Part shown: positions 45,600-57,965 of the stretch, in pieces | Numbering within the stretch: position 1 is the stretch's first letter | How the letters are laid out: every line of letters starts with the position of its first letter | Origin: Steromphala cineraria | Taxonomy: Eukaryota > Mollusca > Gastropoda > Trochida > Trochidae | Direction: 5' to 3' | Length of the DNA stretch: 64,000 nucleotides | Assembly (NCBI GenBank): GCA_916613615.1 | Contig: OU744730.1 | Coordinates: forward strand, 3,317,582 to 3,381,581 | The notes under the pieces: generated by a model | Database searches by the model: none | What the model saw: the letters and a program-made list of their open reading frames with translations, nothing else | What the model was told of the DNA's origin: nothing | Program-made: the position numbers and the translations under genes

Positions 45600-46055
45600 T
45601 GCTCTTATATCTACGGATTACATGCATATCAGTAAAATAACCATATGCAAATACCTAACACGAGGGAAGTTCACGCATATGACTAAAAGGGCTGAACTAC
45701 TTGCAAATAAATAAGACGACTAAATTACATGCATATGAATACCATGACCCAAATTACATGCACATTAACAGCACGACCCATATTACATTCATTAAAATAA
45801 CATGATTTGATTACATTCATTAAAATAACATGACTTGATTACATTCATTAAAATAACAAGACCGGAATACATGCATATAAATAGCACGACCAAATTACAT
45901 TCATTTGAATAACACGACTGGATTACATGCATATAAATAACACGACTGAAGTAAATGCAAATAAATAACACGACTTAATTTCATGCAAATGAAACACAAC
46001 TAAATTACATGCAAATAAATAACATGCATAATTTTTACAAGACTAAACCCAAAAT
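45600..46055 (+). repeat. 28-bp degenerate tandem array
   Basis: Units like CACGACTGGATTACATGCAT + ATAAATAA recur; cleanly spaced copies begin at 45913, 45941 and 45969. It lies directly before the satellite array. Confidence 0.8.
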
Positions 46056-46062
46056 TAACCAC

Positions 46063-46156
46063 ACTTGATCACATGTGTAGTAATGAACCACATGCTTAGG
46101 TATGATATGACTTGATCACATGTGTAGTAATGGACCAAATGCTTAGGTATGATATG
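46063..46156 (+). repeat. Two 47-bp units at the edge of the satellite
   Basis: Two copies (46063-46109 and 46110-46156) run from ACTTGATCACATG to GGTATGATATG and lack the 27-base ACTTTTCCAAATGCAT... module found in all later units. Confidence 0.9.
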
Positions 46157-49100
46157 ACTTGATCACATGTGTAGTAATGAACCACATGCGTAGGTATGAT
46201 ATGACTTTTCCAAATGCATACTTATACCACACTTGATCACATGTGTAGTAATGAACCACATGCGTAGGTATGATATGACTTTTCCAAATGCATACTTATA
46301 CCACACTTGATCACATGGGTAGTAATGAACCACATGCGTAGGTATGATATGACTTTTCCAAATGCATACTTATACCACACTTGATCACATGGGTAGTAAT
46401 GAACCACATGCGTAGGTATGATATGACTTTTCCAAATGCATACTTATACCACACTTGATCACATGTGTAGTAATGAACCACATGCTTAGGTATGATACGA
46501 CTTTTCCAAATGCATACTTATACCACACTTGATCACATGTGTAGTAATGAACCACATGCTTAGGTATGATATGACTTTTCCAAATGAATACTTATACCAC
46601 ACTTGATCACATGTGTAGTAATGAACCACATGCGTAGGTATGATATGACTTTTCCAAATGCATACTTATACCACACTTGATCACATGGGTAGTAATGAAC
46701 CACATGCGTAGGTATGATATGACTTTTCCAAATGCATACTTATACCACACTTGATCACATGTGTAGTAATGAACCACATGCTTAGGTATGATATGACTTG
46801 TCCAAATGCATACTTATACCACACTTGATCACATGGGTAGTAATGAACCACATGCGTAGGTATGATATGACTTTTCCAAATGCATACTTATACCACACTT
46901 GATCACATGGGTAGTAATGAACCACATGCGTAGGTATGATATGACTTTTCCAAATGCATACTTATACCACACTTGATCACATGTGTAGTAATGAACCACA
47001 TGCTTAGGTATGATACGACTTTTCCAAATGCATACTTATACCACACTTGATCACATGTGTAGTAATGAACCACATGCGTAGGTATGATATGACTTTTCCA
47101 AATGCATACTTATACCACACTTGATCACATGTGTAGTAATGAACCACATGCTTAGGTATGATACGACTTTTCCAAATGCATACTTATACCACACTTGATC
47201 ACATGTGTAGTAATGAACCACATGCGTAGGTATGATATGACTTTTCCAAATGCATACTTATACCACACTTGATCACATGGGTAGTAATGAACCACATGCG
47301 TAGGTATGATATGACTTTTCCAAATGCATACTTATACCACACTTGATCACATGTGTAGTAATGAACCACATGCTTAGGTATGATATGACTTGTCCAAATG
47401 CATACTTATACCACACTTGATCACATGGGTAGTAATGAACCACATGCGTAGGTATGATATGACTTTTCCAAATGCATACTTATACCACACTTGATCACAT
47501 GGGTAGTAATGAACCACATGCGTAGGTATGATATGACTTTTCCAAATGCATACTTATACCACACTTGATCACATGTGTAGTAATGAACCACATGCTTAGG
47601 TATGATACGACTTTTCCAAATGCATACTTATACCACACTTGATCACATGTGTAGTAATGAACCACATGCGTAGGTATGATATGACTTTTCCAAATGCATA
47701 CTTATACCACACTTGATCACATGTGTAGTAATGAACCACATGCTTAGGTATGATATGACTTTTCCAAATGCATACTTATACCACACTTGATCACATGTGT
47801 AGTAATGAACCACATGCGTAGGTATGATATGACTTTTCCAAATGCATACTTATACCACACTTGATCACATGTGTAGTAATGAACCACATGCTTAGGTATG
47901 ATATGACTTTTCCAAATGCATACTTATACCACACTTGATCACATGTGTAGTAATGAACCACATGCGTAGGTATGATATGACTTTTCCAAATGCATACTTA
48001 TACCACACTTGATCACATGTGTAGTAATGAACCACATGCGTAGGTATGATATGACTTTTCCAAATGCATACTTATACCACACTTGATCACATGTGTAGTA
48101 ATGAACCACATGCGTAGGTATGATATGACTTTTCCAAATGCATACTTATACCACACTTGATCACATGTGTAGTAATGAACCACATGCTTAGGTATGATAC
48201 GACTTTTCCAAATGCATACTTATACCACACTTGATCACATGTGTAGTAATGAACCACATGCGTAGGTATGATATGACTTTTCCAAATGCATACTTATACC
48301 ACACTTGATCACATGGGTAGTAATGAACCACATGCGTAGGTATGATATGACTTGTCCAAATGCATACTTATACCACACTTGATCACATGTGTAGTAATGA
48401 ACCACATGCGTAGGTATGATATGACTTTTCCAAATGCATACTTATACCACACTTGATCACATGTGTAGTAATGAACCACATGCTTAGGTATGATATGACT
48501 TTTCCAAATGCATACTTATACCACACTTGATCACATGTGTAGTAATGAACCACATGCTTAGGTATGATATGACTTGTCCAAATGCATACTTATACCACAC
48601 TTGATCACATGTGTAGTAATGAACCACATGCGTAGGTATGATATGACTTTTCCAAATGCATACTTATACCACACTTGATCACATGTGTAGTAATGAACCA
48701 CATGCTTAGGTATGATATGACTTGTCCAAATGCATACTTATACCACACTTGATCACATGTGTAGTAATGAACCACATGCTTAGGTATGATATGACTTGTC
48801 CAAATGCATACTTATACCACACTTGATCACATGTGTAGTAATGAACCACATGCGTAGGTATGATATGACTTTTCCAAATGCATACTTATACCACACTTGA
48901 TCACATGTGTAGTAATGAACCACATGCTTAGGTATGATATGACTTGTCCAAATGCATACTTATACCACACTTGATCACATGTGTAGTAATGAACCACATG
49001 CGTAGGTATGATATGACTTTTCCAAATGCATACTTATACCACACTTGATCACATGTGTAGTAATGAACCACATGCTTAGGTATGATACGACTTTTCCAAA

Positions 49101-49856
49101 TGCATACTTATACCACACTTGATCACATGTGTAGTAATGAACCACATGCTTAGGTATGATATGACTTTTCCAAATGCATACTTATACCACACTTGATCAC
49201 ATGTGTAGTAATGAACCACATGCTTAGGTATGATATGACTTTTCCAAATGCATACTTATACCACACTTGATCACATGTGTAGTAATGAACCACATGCTTA
49301 GGTATGATATGACTTTTCCAAATGCATACTTATACCACACTTGATCACATGTGTAGTAATGAACCACATGCGTAGGTATGATATGACTTTTCCAAATGCA
49401 TACTTATACCACACTTGATCACATGTGTAGTAATGAACCACATGCGTAGGTATGATATGACTTTTCCAAATGCATACTTATACCACACTTGATCACATGT
49501 GTAGTAATGAACCACATGCGTAGGTATGATATGACTTTTCCAAATGCATACTTATACCACACTTGATCACATGTGTAGTAATGAACCACATGCTTAGGTA
49601 TGATACGACTTTTCCAAATGCATACTTATACCACACTTGATCACATGTGTAGTAATGAACCACATGCTTATGTATGATATGACTTGTCCAAATGCATACT
49701 TATACCACACTTGATCACATGTGTAGTAATGAACCACATGCTTAGGTATGATATGACTTTTCCAAATGCATACTTATACCACACTTGATCACATGTGTAG
49801 TAATGAACCACATGCTTAGGTATGATATGACTTTTCCAAATGCATACTTATACCAC
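46157..49856 (+). repeat. 74-bp satellite, 50 units
   Basis: The block is exactly 3700 bases: 50 consecutive units of 74 without any indel that I could find. Units differ at a few positions (ATGTGTAG/ATGGGTAG, TGCGTA/TGCTTA, GATATGA/GATACGA, CTTTTCC/CTTGTCC). Variant order shows duplicated blocks: units 8-15 (46675-47266) and 16-23 (47267-47858) match at all tracked sites but one. The last unit fades into degenerate ATGCATA monomers at 49857-49930. Confidence 0.97.
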
Positions 49857-50187
49857 GTTTGGTCACACGCATAGTCATGCTACTTTTTGTCACATGCATA
49901 ATTTTGATGGTTTGATTATATTGATAGTAATGTCATGTTTGCTCATAGTACCCATAGAGGCAGGTATAGGTTGGCTGGGCTCCGATGTTAGGTTAAAGAT
50001 ATCAAATCATATTATTGAATGGTTTGGTAGGCAGTATAATCATGATAGATGATAATACGTTACTCATTTTATAGACTCAATCATAAGGGCGGAATATAAA
50101 ACCCTAAATCTCTGCCTAATAAACATTCAAATATTATTTTCAATTACAATTTCAAAAACTTTGTATATAATGTTGGACTATACATTA

Positions 50188-50188
50188 C

Positions 50189-50254
<66 letters not shown>

Positions 50255-50256
50255 GA
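50188..50256 (+). repeat. (TATATG)n microsatellite
   Basis: About eleven perfect hexamers follow ACATTACATATG. Confidence 0.95.
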
Positions 50257-50275
50257 ACGTATATGTAGACATCGG

Positions 50276-50800
50276 ATTTTAAGTGTTAATTTTGATAAAG
50301 AAAACATCAGACCACTTTGATTCTACGCCAAGTTTTGTTAATTATTGATTGGTGGAGATGCTGCCATTTCAAAAACTGTTAAAATCTCATTTTGATGGCA
50401 TTTCTACAGATCAAGATTTCCACTCATTCTGCCGTTCGTTGAAGAAAGTCATTATGCTTTATGTATCCTCAAAATGTCTGGCTTCAATTTAAGTCGTCTC
50501 GATTTATATGATCAGGCGTGGTAATTAAGCCAGACATAAATTCATTCAGATATTGATTCTTTAAAATGGTTATAAATGATTGTCTTAGTTTTCCTCCCTT
50601 TTAGAATTTAAGATCTTTTGAACTTTGTCTGCAACGGGTATCGAACACTTTGATCTCGATACCCTGAAAAGATGATCTTTTCCTCTCGATCATTCAAAAG
50701 GTTATTGAACACTGGCATTGTTCCCTAGGAGAGATTTAAATATATTGAGGTACACAAGGAAGTACTGATTTTAGTTGATCTCATCATATGTATACTTTCA
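50276..50800 (+). repeat. Paralogous segment B, copy 1
   Basis: Landmarks in order: TTTTGATAAAGAAAACATCAG, CTTTGATTC, TTAATTATTGATTGG, CATTTCAAAAACTG, GCCAGACATAAATTCA, TATTGAACACTGGCATTG. The same order recurs at 53955, 55648 and 60905. No reading frame; class unknown. Confidence 0.55.
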
Positions 50801-51084
50801 TTTTCAAGTTTTGAAGCCGTAGGTCTACTCGAAAATAAAGGAAATAAAATAGTTTGAAGTGTAAGTGTTTTTTACTTTTAAACTATTTAAAAAATGATTT
50901 TGATGAAACTCAACTGTTTATCGACATAAAAGTTTGATTCTATGCTAAAATCGTAAAATGATCCCAATTCTGCACATATTGACAAAGTTCTAAACATGGT
51001 GGGAATCATGTTTGTGTGATATCTATTTCGGATCAGACACCAGTATGTTCGTTCAAACTACAGCAGAGATATGTTACAATAATC

Positions 51085-52296
51085 TTAAAAGGGCAGTAGC
51101 ACGGGTTTTTTTAAATTTTATATTTTAAATTTTTCACTGATAGTTATACGTTAATGCTAACAAACAGAAAAAACTGCTGATAATAAACAAAACAATTGTA
51201 CAGGCAATCAATAAGGATTTTTTGATAGAACGATAATCTAGCATTGTGGAAGGGAAAACTTCATTCGGTTTACGATTCACTGTCGCTGAATAACTGGTTT
51301 TACAAAAACTTTTTTAGTCAAAATCCAAGTTACCTTTAAATTTAAAATATAGGTCAATATTTGTTGCTGCAATGTGATTATTATCATTCTCTTGAGTGAA
51401 TTGATGACTTTTTAGTAAATAACCTCAAAGAAAAAGTCAATCGTTAAAGCAGTATGAACTTTCAAAACCACAAAATTATCAAATATTGAATTTAAAGAAA
51501 ACTACACAAAGATATTAATTGGCCACTGTCAAAGATAATGGCTTTTCTGAAGGAAGAAGAAGTCAGTGTTTGATCAACAAGTTCAACTAAAGGAATCTCA
51601 AATTTACCCACAGATGTAAAGATTGCAGGCATTTTTTTACTTTTTTGATGAAAAAAGTACTGAAAATTTAATGTCTTGTTAGTCTCTTATCATACATGAT
51701 AAAAAGGGTCTTGTGTATGAATGTCAACTAGGGATCAAAAATGTTATTTTTTAATAATAATATCCAAAGTTTGATGTGTAGTTTTCCCCTTATGACAATA
51801 GTTATATTTGGCCAAATTTCAGTAGTCTCACAGTTTTTCTCACATTATCGTTATTTTTGCACATTATCGATTTTTAGTTCAATTAAATAGTCAATAAAAA
51901 AGCAATTGTTATATTTGGAGTGGTCAATATATCAAATTGATCCAAATAGTCCAAGAGCACCCAAATTTATTTTACAAAATAGAGGGGTGCTTCAATAAGT
52001 TCTAAATGTATATATGATCTTGATAGTGTCAAACACCTCATTTCATAAACCAATCATCCATAGTCAGAGAATGAATTATGAGACTATATATAAAGTATAT
52101 TGGCTGCCATTTTCATGTAAGCACCTTTAATTCATTTAATGTAAGAACAAGGAATCGCATAGCCGAATTTTAATTATATATTTGATTTATTACTGCGTCA
52201 TTTAATTTAAACACATTGTCTTTTAATTGGAACCCTCTATTTTCATTTTCCTGACACCACCTTTTATCCCACAAAAACGTGCTACAGCCCCTTTAA
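51085..52296 (-). mobile_element. MITE family A copy 5, inverted, split by an insertion
   Basis: The left 75 bases (to GTTAATGCTAA, 51160) and the right 295 bases (from CTAAATGTATATATG, about 52002) together give one complete MITE. About 840 bases of unrelated sequence sit between them, bordered by CTAA on both sides. The insert has no coding frame; its right edge (GGGGTGCTTCAATAAGTTC) has the look of a transposon terminus. Confidence 0.85.
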
Positions 52297-53616
52297 GATA
52301 TATAAATTTGCATTGCATTATATATATTATACTGTTGTGTGTACTTTCTTTTGTATCTCGGTTTAACATAAGTTTCTTGTGTCCGTCGAAGACCTGAATT
52401 TAACCATATGTGGCTGAGAAAATCATATTTCAATAAGATATGTTAATATGTTAAGATATACAAGGACATAATGTTTTTCAGTGTATCTGTTCTCTGCAAA
52501 CATATGTATATATACACAGATGAAATGCCTTTGATACATATATGAATACATTAGTTCACTCGTTTCATAAATGATATGATTTGGATTTATTCATAATAAA
52601 GATACACAATTAGTTACATGACATAATAAAGGAACAAATTATCAACTGCTTGGTCACCCAGTTTTGATAGTAAAGAAACATTGTAAACTTAAAAATAGAT
52701 TTTGTAGTATCTAAATAAATGAAACATTCAGACAAAATGTTCTCAAACCCTTTCGAGCAAGGGTGCACTCATACAAGAGTTCAAAGCTGGTCTCACATCA
52801 AATATCCACAATCCTTTTGCTTAAATAATTTATAGAAAATAATTATACTAAATTTCAAATACACTTAATTATACATCATGGAAACAATGGGTATGACTTG
52901 TCCACAAACTGAAATGAAATCCAAATGGCGATGAACTTTTAAAAATTTCAAATTATTCTCTAGAACTAAGGTCTCTCTAAGCAGAAGTCATCAGTAAGTT
53001 TAATACATATTTTATTTATGATGAAAAGGACCAGGAACAAGTTATCCAACTTAGAATACCCTCTGCTATGTATTTACGAATTTGGGTAACGTATTGATAA
53101 GATTGACAGAGCACAGATAGATAACCGGAGAGAAGTATAAGAAACATACATACATATAAATAAAATTGGTTTACAGTACAAAACGTTTTGCCGCACTAAT
53201 GAATGAATGCACGAACTTGAATACATTTGTGCTTTGACATGGCGATAGGTCTGCACCACCTTCAAGCAAAGGTCAACTGAAATATATACTAAAGTACAAA
53301 TGCGTTTAATAATAGTTTTGGTAACCAGTTCGTACCTTCCGTCAAGGTGATCACCCCCCCCCCCCCCCCTTCTCCAAAACACACACACACCCCATCCCCT
53401 CCTTCTTTTCCTGGGGTAGGAATTGGAGCCGAGGTGATTTGGTCATTCATGCCGCCTTTAAGAAGAGCTATTTTTAATGATCTAATACGGTGCGGTAAAT
53501 GTGTTTATTGTTCCAAACAAGCCATTATCAGACAACATTTCAGTATTTTCTAAATATATATATAAAATTCTTATGATTAATTCAATTAATCATACAAGCA
53601 TATTTGGATGACCATT
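52297..53616. other. Non-coding, with a C16 run
   Basis: AT-rich. A C16 run (53354-53369) followed by (AC)n and C-rich sequence gives an artefactual proline-rich frame. No gene. Confidence 0.4.
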
Positions 53617-53875
53617 CAAACTAAATGAAGCAGATATATTTCAAATATGTAATGTAAAGTTCAGCCATGCGATCCCATATAGTTGTTCACACAAAAAGGC
53701 CGCAAATGGACTTTATGTGAATATTTATAATTTGTTTTCTGACTATGGATGATTAGTTTGTGTAATGCGACAAATTTTTGACACTATCAGGATAATACAT
53801 TTAGCATTAACTTACAATTATGAGTGAAAAATTGAAAATATAACATTTTAAAAAAACGTGCTATTGCCCCTTTAA
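53617..53875 (+). mobile_element. MITE family A copy 6, 5' truncated
   Basis: It starts inside the body (CAAACTAAATGAAGCAG) and keeps the right terminus CGTGCTATTGCCCCTTTAA. Confidence 0.88.
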
Positions 53876-53954
53876 AAGATTGGTTTCTCAAGGTGTTTAT
53901 TCTTGTATAGAGTGATTTTGAGATTCTTTCAAGGTAAAGCAAATCTTATATTGT

Positions 53955-54510
53955 CAGATTTGAATTAAATTTTAAGGTGTCATTTGTGATGAGGAAAACG
54001 CCAGACTACTTTGATTCCAAGCAGAGAATCTGTAAATTATCGATTCGGTTCCACGCTTTCATTTGAAACTGCTAAATTCTCTTTTTTTATTACAACCATT
54101 TGAATTGATGAATTTGAAAATGTCTGCGGAGTCGAGAATCATTTTAGAATCCATCTTTTTAAAACGTCTAAAATCAACGAACTCGATTTTTATTGTCGAG
54201 TGTGTTAATCCCTTCAGATAAAGGTTTTAGCCTTTATATGGATTCTTTTCAAATTCAAATAATTTTCTAGGTTATCTTCAATTAAGAAATTTAAGTTTCA
54301 AAACATAAACCTCGACATCGATGGTGAATAAATACCAGAATGTATGATCGTCTGGATAAATGATCCTTTAATTCTGTCTGGAACATTCAAATTGCTACTG
54401 AACACAGCAATCGAGGCCTGGGGAGATTTTACCATTTAATGACAAACAAGTGTTTTGTCCTCAAGGTTTAAATCTGAAAGCATTGAATGACGTTTGTTGC
54501 TAAGAAATCG
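53955..54510 (+). repeat. Paralogous segment B, copy 2
   Basis: It shares CAGACTACTTTGATTCCAAG, GAGAATCTGTAAATTATCG and ACGCTTTCATTTGAAACTGC with copies 1, 3 and 4, and the tail TAATGACAAACAAGTGTTTT with copy 4. Confidence 0.6.
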
Positions 54511-54813
54511 ATTTTCAAACCAGTATGTATTCAAACCTTATACATTCTATGAAAAGTAGTTTTTGAAGAATGCAGATATATTTATACGTAATGAGTAACA
54601 TATGCATTTATTATAAGGTATCTTGGTGCAAGCTTTTCATTTAACTATGAAATATGCAGTTCTATTCACAGTGCATTTATGTTCTAGAATTAATTGATAA
54701 CACCATTTTTATACAGACCAAACCGCAATGCATTCAATATTAGAGTTTTCTAGTAAATATTTCAACTAAAGAAATTGTGATGTATTGGGAAGTGTAGCTT
54801 TGTTTACCAGGTT

Positions 54814-55168
54814 TTAAAGGGGCAGTAGTACGTTTTAGGGGGAATATAAGGTGATATCAGGAAAATTAAAATTACTGGTTCCAATTTAAAGACAATGTAT
54901 TTAAACTAAATGGAGCTGTAATATTTCAGGTATATAACGTAAAGTTTAGCCATGCTATTCCTTTTTCTCTGAATTAAAGGTGTTCACAAAAAATGGCCGC
55001 CAATGGATTTTTTGTGACTCTTCTTACTTTGTCCTCTGACTATGGCTGATTGGCTTGTGTAATGATATTTCTGACACTGTCAAAATAATACATTTAGCAT
55101 TAACTTACAATTATCAGTGAAAAATTTAGAAAATAGAATTATGAAAAAACGTGCTACTGCCCCTTTAA
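54814..55168 (+). mobile_element. MITE family A copy 7, full length
   Basis: Both termini are present (GGGGCAGTAGTACG left, CGTGCTACTGCCCC right). A deletion of about ten bases removes TTACACAAAAT after CCTTTTTCT. Confidence 0.92.
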
Positions 55169-55424
55169 ACTGAGGAACAAGATGCAGAAATAAAGCGAGA
55201 CGTTATATCATATATTTTCAACCTTACGTTGACCATATATTTTGTATAAACGTTTGTCATTGTAACAGAGTCAATGCAAATATGAATTAGATTCACAATT
55301 CCATAGTTCCATATAGAAACTTATTTAATAAAACTAAAACAATCTCAACCTAATATCATTGAGTGTCATATACAGTTGGTAGGTATAGGTTATTAGCGAT
55401 CGGACCCTCCGGTTATCTGGGTGC

Positions 55425-55569
55425 GATTTCAGTACAAACATACAGACGTGGATTTGAAATAGCGGCACCCGAAACCGGAAGCACAAGGTTCGAATAAGTG
55501 AGTTTATTCACTTTTCACAATAAAATTTCCCGGAAAGCGAGGTTTCCGGATAAGCGAGGTTCGACTGTA
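55425..55569 (-). mobile_element. pogo/Tigger-like terminus, inverted copy
   Basis: GGAAAGCGAGGTTTCCGGAT...AAGCGAGGTTCGACTGTA is the reverse complement of the type seen at 41268 and has the CAGTCGAACCTCG end expected of pogo-like elements. No transposase is nearby. Confidence 0.45.
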
Positions 55570-55647
55570 TTTTTCATTAAACGTAATACTCGTTTCAATA
55601 AAGTTCTATGTTAATCTATGCACAGACAAGTTTGACGTTGTCAACAA

Positions 55648-56565
55648 GTTTTATGGTGTTAAATTTTGACGAAGGAAGCTTGATTTCTTTGATTCTGAGT
55701 TGAGAATCTGTTTAATATTGATCGTGGTTGATGTTCATTTCAAAACAGCCAGTACCTCTTTCTTCATGGCAAATGTTTCGATAAATGAATTTGAAACATT
55801 CTGCGTTCTGTAGCATTTCTTCACAACTCGTCTAGAATGACTAGTGCGGCTTGGTTCTTTATCTGGGATAGAGGTTGGATTCGGCTTGATATAATTCCAA
55901 TATTGGAATTAACCTCTTTGAATTTATAAAACTTTGTTTCGGTTTCTTTTAATAAATAAAATCCAAAATCGTTTTCAAAGCATGAACATCTAATGTAATG
56001 GTTATAATTTTTATTTTCTATCGAACAGAGGTCATGATCTTTTTGTCTGGTTAATTGAGGTTGTTCCTGGTTCTTTGAAATTTGTACTGGATCATTGAAA
56101 TTGTTACTGTATGTTTGAGGTTGTTACATATGTTCATTGAAATTGAAACTGTATCGTTGAAGTTGTTATTGAATCGTTGAAGTTGTTATTTACTGGATCT
56201 TTGAAATTGTTACTGTATGTTTGAGGTTGTTACTGAATAATTGAGGTTGTTACTGGATCCTTTAAATTGTTACTGGATCTTTGAAATTGTTACTGTATGT
56301 TTGAGGTTGTTACTGAATCATTGAGATTGTTACTGGATCCTTTAAATTGTTACTGGATCATTGAAGTTGTTACTTGATCATCGAATTTGATACTGTATCG
56401 TTGAAGTCGTTATTGAATCGTTGAAGTTGCTATTGAGTTATTGAGGTTGTTACTGGATCATTGAGGCTGTTACTGGATTACTGAATGTTTGTAGTAATTG
56501 CCAAGAAAATGACACCCAAGAATTTGGATCTGAAAGGTCTTTTAAAGTAATATGCGACCAAAATA
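55648..56565 (+). repeat. Paralogous segment B, copy 3, expanded inside
   Basis: It has the left landmarks (TTTGATTCTGAGTTGAGAAT, TTAATATTGATCG, CATTTCAAAACAGCC, AATGAATTTGAAA) and the right landmark GGATCTGAAAGG. The middle is replaced by the 20-bp minisatellite at 56060-56490. Confidence 0.55.
56060..56490 (+). repeat. 20-bp minisatellite
   Basis: Units of the type TTGAAGTTGTTACTGGATCA, about 21 copies with variants GTATGT, GAATCG and GGATCC. The seed motif TTCAAATTGCTACTGAACAC occurs once at the matching place of segment B copy 2 (54387). Confidence 0.85.
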
Positions 56566-57084
56566 TGATAGCATATGTTTTTTTAATATTTACTTAAATT
56601 GGATGGGAAGAAGAAATATTATGTTCGTATGTGCATGCAAACTGTCTCCAAAACTGATTGCCTAAAGAACGCATTGCTTGTGGGTTTTATTTGTTTAACA
56701 GAATGTTGTTGTAACCAAATCTAATAAGGGTCAGAACAAATTTTCAATCTAAGTTTCCGACAACGGCAAGTGAAATATCATATGTACCTTGAGCATTTCA
56801 ATACTAGAAAATGCGTAGAACGCTTTCTATTATTAATCAGCTAATTTGTTATGAAAACAGTTGTTATTTTTTCTTACCATAAATCACCAGTTTAATACAC
56901 TAAGGTTTCTCTGCGGGAAGGATTAATGCTTTTATTAAATCTTTATTGATCCTCTTTTGGGGTCACCTGATAACAATCTTCAACGGTGCAAGTGGACTTA
57001 CCTAAATTAGGGACATTAAATGGCATCAACGTTATATTGTGTGTACATGTTCGGTGATTGTATATTGTTCAGGCAAAAGTGTTG
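56566..57084. other. Non-coding, nothing supported
   Basis: AT-rich spacer between segment B copy 3 and the next MITE. Confidence 0.4.
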
Positions 57085-57446
57085 TAAAGGGGCAACAGCA
57101 CTTTTTTAGGGGGAATAAAAGTTGACGTCAGAAAAATGAAAATAAATGGTTCCAATTGAAAGACAATGTATTTAAACTAAATGAAGCCGTTAAAATCAAA
57201 TAAATAACGCAAACTTCATCCATGCGATTCCTCTTTCTTACGCAAAATGAATTAAAGATGTTCACACAAAAATGGCAGCCAATGGACTTTATGTGATTCG
57301 TTATGATTTGTTCCTGACTGTGGATGGTTGGTTTGTGAAATGAGTTTTTTGACACTGTCAACAATATACATTTAGCATTTTAGTATAATTATCAGTGAAA
57401 AATTAAGAACATAAAACTTTCAAAAAACGTGCTACTGCCCCTTTAC
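57085..57446 (+). mobile_element. MITE family A copy 8, with TGTA/TACA flanks
   Basis: Full length, but the outer bases are TGTAAAGGGG and CCCCTTTACA instead of TTAA...TTAA. The shared part is TA plus AAGGGGCA..., which points to a TA target duplication for the family. Confidence 0.9.
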
Positions 57447-57601
57447 AGTGGCCAAACTATCAATGTTCGGTCCACCATTTTTAAATTTTGTCAATATGAC
57501 ATGCAAAAAGTGCTGTACTGGTACAAATTTATAAAATAACACTAAACTGAATATATTGACAGATTAACTAAAAATTTCTAAATTATTGATAATAAAACTA
57601 A

Positions 57602-57965
57602 TTAAAGGGGCAGTAGCACGTTTTTAGGGGGAATAAAAGGTGATGTCAGGAAAATGAAAATAAATGGTTCCAATCTAAAGACAATGTATCTAAACTAAAA
57701 GAAGCAATAATGAAACAAAAAAATCATGTCAAGTTAAGTCATGCGATTCCTTTTCTTACATAAAATGAATTAAAGGTGTTCACACAAAAATGGCTGCCAA
57801 TGGATTTTATGGGAATCTCAATAATTTGTTCTCCGACTATGGATAATTGGTTTGTGTTATGAAATTTTTGACACTATCAAAGTAATACATTTAGCATTAA
57901 CGTACAATTATCAGTGAAAAATTGAAAATATAAAATTGTCAAAAAACGTGCTACTGCCCCTTTAA
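57602..57965 (+). mobile_element. MITE family A copy 9, full length
   Basis: Consensus termini and 364 bases with TTAA ends, 155 bases after copy 8 in the same orientation. Confidence 0.92.

Noticed and set aside
46063..49856. CRISPR array
   Set aside because: Units are contiguous 74-bp repeats with no unique spacers, in animal DNA.
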